DNA from: Gammaproteobacteria bacterium UBA2955
GTDB taxonomy: Bacteria; Pseudomonadota; Gammaproteobacteria; Pseudomonadales; Azotimanducaceae
Direction: 5' to 3'
Assembly: GCA_002348825.1 (NCBI GenBank)
Contig: DEBN01000094.1
Location: 1 to 8,981, forward strand
DNA length: 8,981 nucleotides
In this document: piece after piece, positions 7,496 to 8,981 of the stretch
Layout: every line of letters starts with the position of its first letter
Position numbering within the stretch: position 1 is the stretch's first letter
The notes under the pieces: model-generated
What the model was told of the DNA's origin: nothing
What the model saw: only the letters and a program-made list of their open reading frames with translations
Database searches by the model: none
Made by a program: the position numbers and the translations under genes

Positions 7496-8347
7496 CTAAT
7501 GCAATGAATGTCTGGTTATTGGTCTTGGTGCCTGATGCAAATTGGCCTCAAGCGTTGCGGTCAGCGCTAAGTCGTCAGTGCCTTTTATCCGTGGGTGGGT
7601 TGTGACTTGATGGCGCTGGATAATTTGCCACTCTCTAAAAAGTTCCTGCACATGCTTGGCATTCGTGTGCACAGAAGGTGTTGCATCCGTAAGGGCTAAT
7701 TGCAACTGCTCGATAGGCCAACCACCACGCCGCTTCACTATGTCCAGCAGCAGATGATGTGACGTTTTAGCTGGATGCAGCGCCAATCGAAGTTCCGCCA
7801 TACTGCTGTTGTAACGTTTCGCTAAAGGTCGAAACAAGCAGGCTAATGTGTGTCCCTGCTTAGCGGCTATTTGAATGCGCCGGGTGTCGTGGGGCTTGAG
7901 CTTATCTGCAACAGGCCATGCCAGTACTGCGCCGCAGGATACGGATTTACAGGCGGCTTCCAGGGTCCAAAGAAAATCCTCAGTGGTCTTGGGGTATACG
8001 AGTAACAGGCGCTGACCATTTACACCTGCAGCTTCTAGCGCGGGCGCGTAAGGGATGAAGGGGGGATTGATCCATATGCTCCAAGTACCGTGTGCGTGGC
8101 CTTGAAGGGTAATCAGCGCGGGTAATAGCAAACGCAGTTCACCTATACCTGCATGGGCTAAAAGCATTTCTACCAAGCCGCCTACAGGCCAACCGTGCCC
8201 GGGTAAGTGTTCATCTAAACACTCAAAGCCCGTGCGGACAGTAGGTTGACTACCGGGTTGTGTAAGCTGTTGGCCTCGCCACAGCAACGGATGTTTCAAT
8301 AAATCCTGTGGGTGCACAGGGTTGAAAGATTTTTTGAGCGCGCACAT
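7496..8347 (-). CDS. imuA: ImuA, RecA-like mutasome accessory protein
   Basis: This is a 283-residue cytoplasmic member of the ImuA (SulA/RecA-like) family, needed with ImuB and DnaE2 for damage-induced mutagenesis. Recognisable parts are TGFECLDEHLPGHGWPVGG (39-57), matching the start of a RecA core, and MLLAHAGIGELRLLLPAL (61-78) at the position of the Walker A loop. There the Gly-Lys-Thr/Ser signature is absent, as is usual for ImuA, so ATP binding is doubtful. Further blocks are IWINPPFIPYAPAL (91-104), WPVADKLKPHDTRRIQIAAK (144-163), LFRP (171-174) and KRRGGWP (205-211). The last 60 or so residues form a variable tail. The ATG at 8347 is the only reasonable start, although its ribosome site is weak. 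It is the first gene of the imu operon and lies about 34 bases downstream of the LexA box. The identity rests on these motifs and on the imuB-dnaE2 context. Confidence 0.93.
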   Translation of the reverse strand: MCALKKSFNPVHPQDLLKHPLLWRGQQLTQPGSQPTVRTGFECLDEHLPGHGWPVGGLVEMLLAHAGIGELRLLLPALITLQGHAHGTWSIWINPPFIPYAPALEAAGVNGQRLLLVYPKTTEDFLWTLEAACKSVSCGAVLAWPVADKLKPHDTRRIQIAAKQGHTLACLFRPLAKRYNSSMAELRLALHPAKTSHHLLLDIVKRRGGWPIEQLQLALTDATPSVHTNAKHVQELFREWQIIQRHQVTTHPRIKGTDDLALTATLEANLHQAPRPITRHSLH

Positions 8348-8373
8348 GACACTGTCTTTTACTACGGCCAGAA

Positions 8374-8402
8374 AAGATAACTGTATATTTATACAGTATC
8401 AA
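8374..8402 (-). promoter_or_regulatory. Predicted sigma70 promoter of imuA-imuB-dnaE2
   Basis: On the minus strand, TTGATA (8402-8397, five of six matches to the -35 consensus) is followed after exactly 17 bases by TATCTT (8379-8374, four of six matches to the -10). Transcription would start near 8367, leaving a leader of about 20 bases before the imuA ATG. The LexA box fills the spacer, so repressor binding would block RNA polymerase directly. The weak -10 is typical of tightly repressed SOS genes. The spacing and operator placement make this convincing, but no start site has been mapped. Confidence 0.65.
8381..8396. promoter_or_regulatory. LexA operator (SOS box)
   Basis: CTGTATATTTATACAG is a CTGT-N8-ACAG palindrome with an AT-rich centre, a near-perfect match to the LexA box of E. 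coli and other gammaproteobacteria. The outermost bases (AA before and TA after on the + strand) also fit the longer consensus on one side. It lies between the predicted -35 and -10 elements of the imu promoter. LexA should hold the operon off until RecA-stimulated cleavage after DNA damage. Confidence 0.93.
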
Positions 8403-8429
8403 GTGCCGCGCGAATGTGGGCTCGTTTAG

Positions 8430-8981
8430 TTAGCTTGGGTCGATGCTTGGGCGACCAATGGAGTAGTAGTTAAAACCTAGTCTGGCAAGTTGTTGCGGGT
8501 CGTATAAGTTGCGCCCATCGAATATCACCGGCTGCTTAAGGGCCTTTTTTAACAGTGTGAAATCGGGACTGCGGAACTCGTTCCACTCTGTGACGATCAG
8601 TAGTGCATCGGCCGGCGCGTTGTTAGCGTCGCTTAATGTTTCAATACTGTTGGCACAGATCGTCAGCTTGTCGTTATCGGCAAACAAACGCTGGGCCGTG
8701 TCCGCCGCCTCGGCATCGTAAGCGCGCACCTGGGCACCGGCATCGGTAATCAATGTAATCAATGTTGCGCTGGGTGCTTCGCGCATATCGTCGGTATTCG
8801 GTTTGAAGGCGAGCCCCCAGAGCGCAAAGGTGCGCCCCGCAAGATCGCCGTCGAAATGCGCCACAAGTTTGTCGAACAATGTGCGTTTTTGCACCGCATT
8901 AACCGCCTCAACACTGCGCGTAATTTTCGCGTCATAACCTACGTTGTCGGCGGTGTGGATCAGCGCCTTTACGTCTTTGGG
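8430..8981 (-). CDS. UDP-glucose 6-dehydrogenase, C-terminal part (cut by window edge)
   Basis: Only the last 183 residues are present, and the frame runs open to the right edge. The enzyme oxidises UDP-glucose to UDP-glucuronate with two NAD+. The visible part begins with PKDVKAL, the end of the conserved CFPKD motif; the catalytic Cys would lie just beyond the edge. It continues with the central helix (SVEAVNAVQK, 23-32) and the C-terminal Rossmann-like domain: TFALWGLAFKPNTDDMREAP (51-70), LLIVTEWNEFR (117-127) and VIFDGRNLYDP (152-162). It ends YYSIGRPSI shortly before a TAA stop. A GTG at 8894 could be mistaken for the start but is internal to the conserved domain. The closest family is Ugd/TuaD, and a GDP-mannose dehydrogenase is less likely given the WNEFR and DGRNLYDP motifs. 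Its product is the substrate of the epimerase encoded at 1796-2827. Confidence 0.93.
   Translation of the reverse strand, partial: PKDVKALIHTADNVGYDAKITRSVEAVNAVQKRTLFDKLVAHFDGDLAGRTFALWGLAFKPNTDDMREAPSATLITLITDAGAQVRAYDAEAADTAQRLFADNDKLTICANSIETLSDANNAPADALLIVTEWNEFRSPDFTLLKKALKQPVIFDGRNLYDPQQLARLGFNYYSIGRPSIDPS

Noticed and set aside
8430..8894. A short 154-residue protein starting at the GTG at 8894
   Set aside because: The same frame continues to the window edge with the conserved PKDVKAL and SVEAVNAVQK motifs of UDP-glucose dehydrogenase, so the GTG is internal.

Overview
The window reads as a stretch of gammaproteobacterial chromosome. The evidence is an E. coli-type LexA operator (CTGT-N8-ACAG) in front of an imuA-imuB-dnaE2 cassette, ordinary sigma70-like promoter spacing, mixed mid-GC composition and a lipoprotein signal. 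The genus cannot be named from the sequence alone. Six genes fill almost all of it, and no gene-free stretch exceeds 300 bases. I saw no RNA gene, insertion sequence, CRISPR array or attachment site.

Layout: (1) On the + strand, 88-1737 encodes a putative lipoprotein made of about twelve beta-propeller repeats (SMP-30/NHL-like), of unknown function. (2) It converges with a minus-strand block that is read from right to left. At the right edge is the 3' part of a UDP-glucose 6-dehydrogenase gene (8430-8981, cut by the window). Next comes an 82-bp regulatory gap with a LexA box lying inside the spacer of a promoter. Then follow imuA (7496-8347), imuB (6061-7488) and dnaE2/imuC (2879-6064), and finally a UDP-glucuronate 4-epimerase-type gene (1796-2827).

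How they work together: ImuA, ImuB and DnaE2 form the SOS-induced 'mutasome' that performs error-prone translesion synthesis. ImuB is a catalytically dead Y-family protein that links the complex to the sliding clamp, ImuA is a RecA-like accessory protein, and DnaE2 is the polymerase that carries the active-site aspartates. The three genes are packed with a 7-nt gap and a 4-nt ATGA overlap, so they form one operon behind the LexA box.

The flanking genes catalyse two consecutive steps of nucleotide-sugar metabolism (UDP-glucose to UDP-glucuronate to UDP-galacturonate), usually for exopolysaccharide or LPS. The mutasome sits between them on the same strand. Only 51 bp with no visible terminator or promoter separate dnaE2 from the epimerase, so DNA damage may also raise epimerase transcription. 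The individual families are known. The arrangement is the most interesting thing here, and I do not see a clearly undescribed system.
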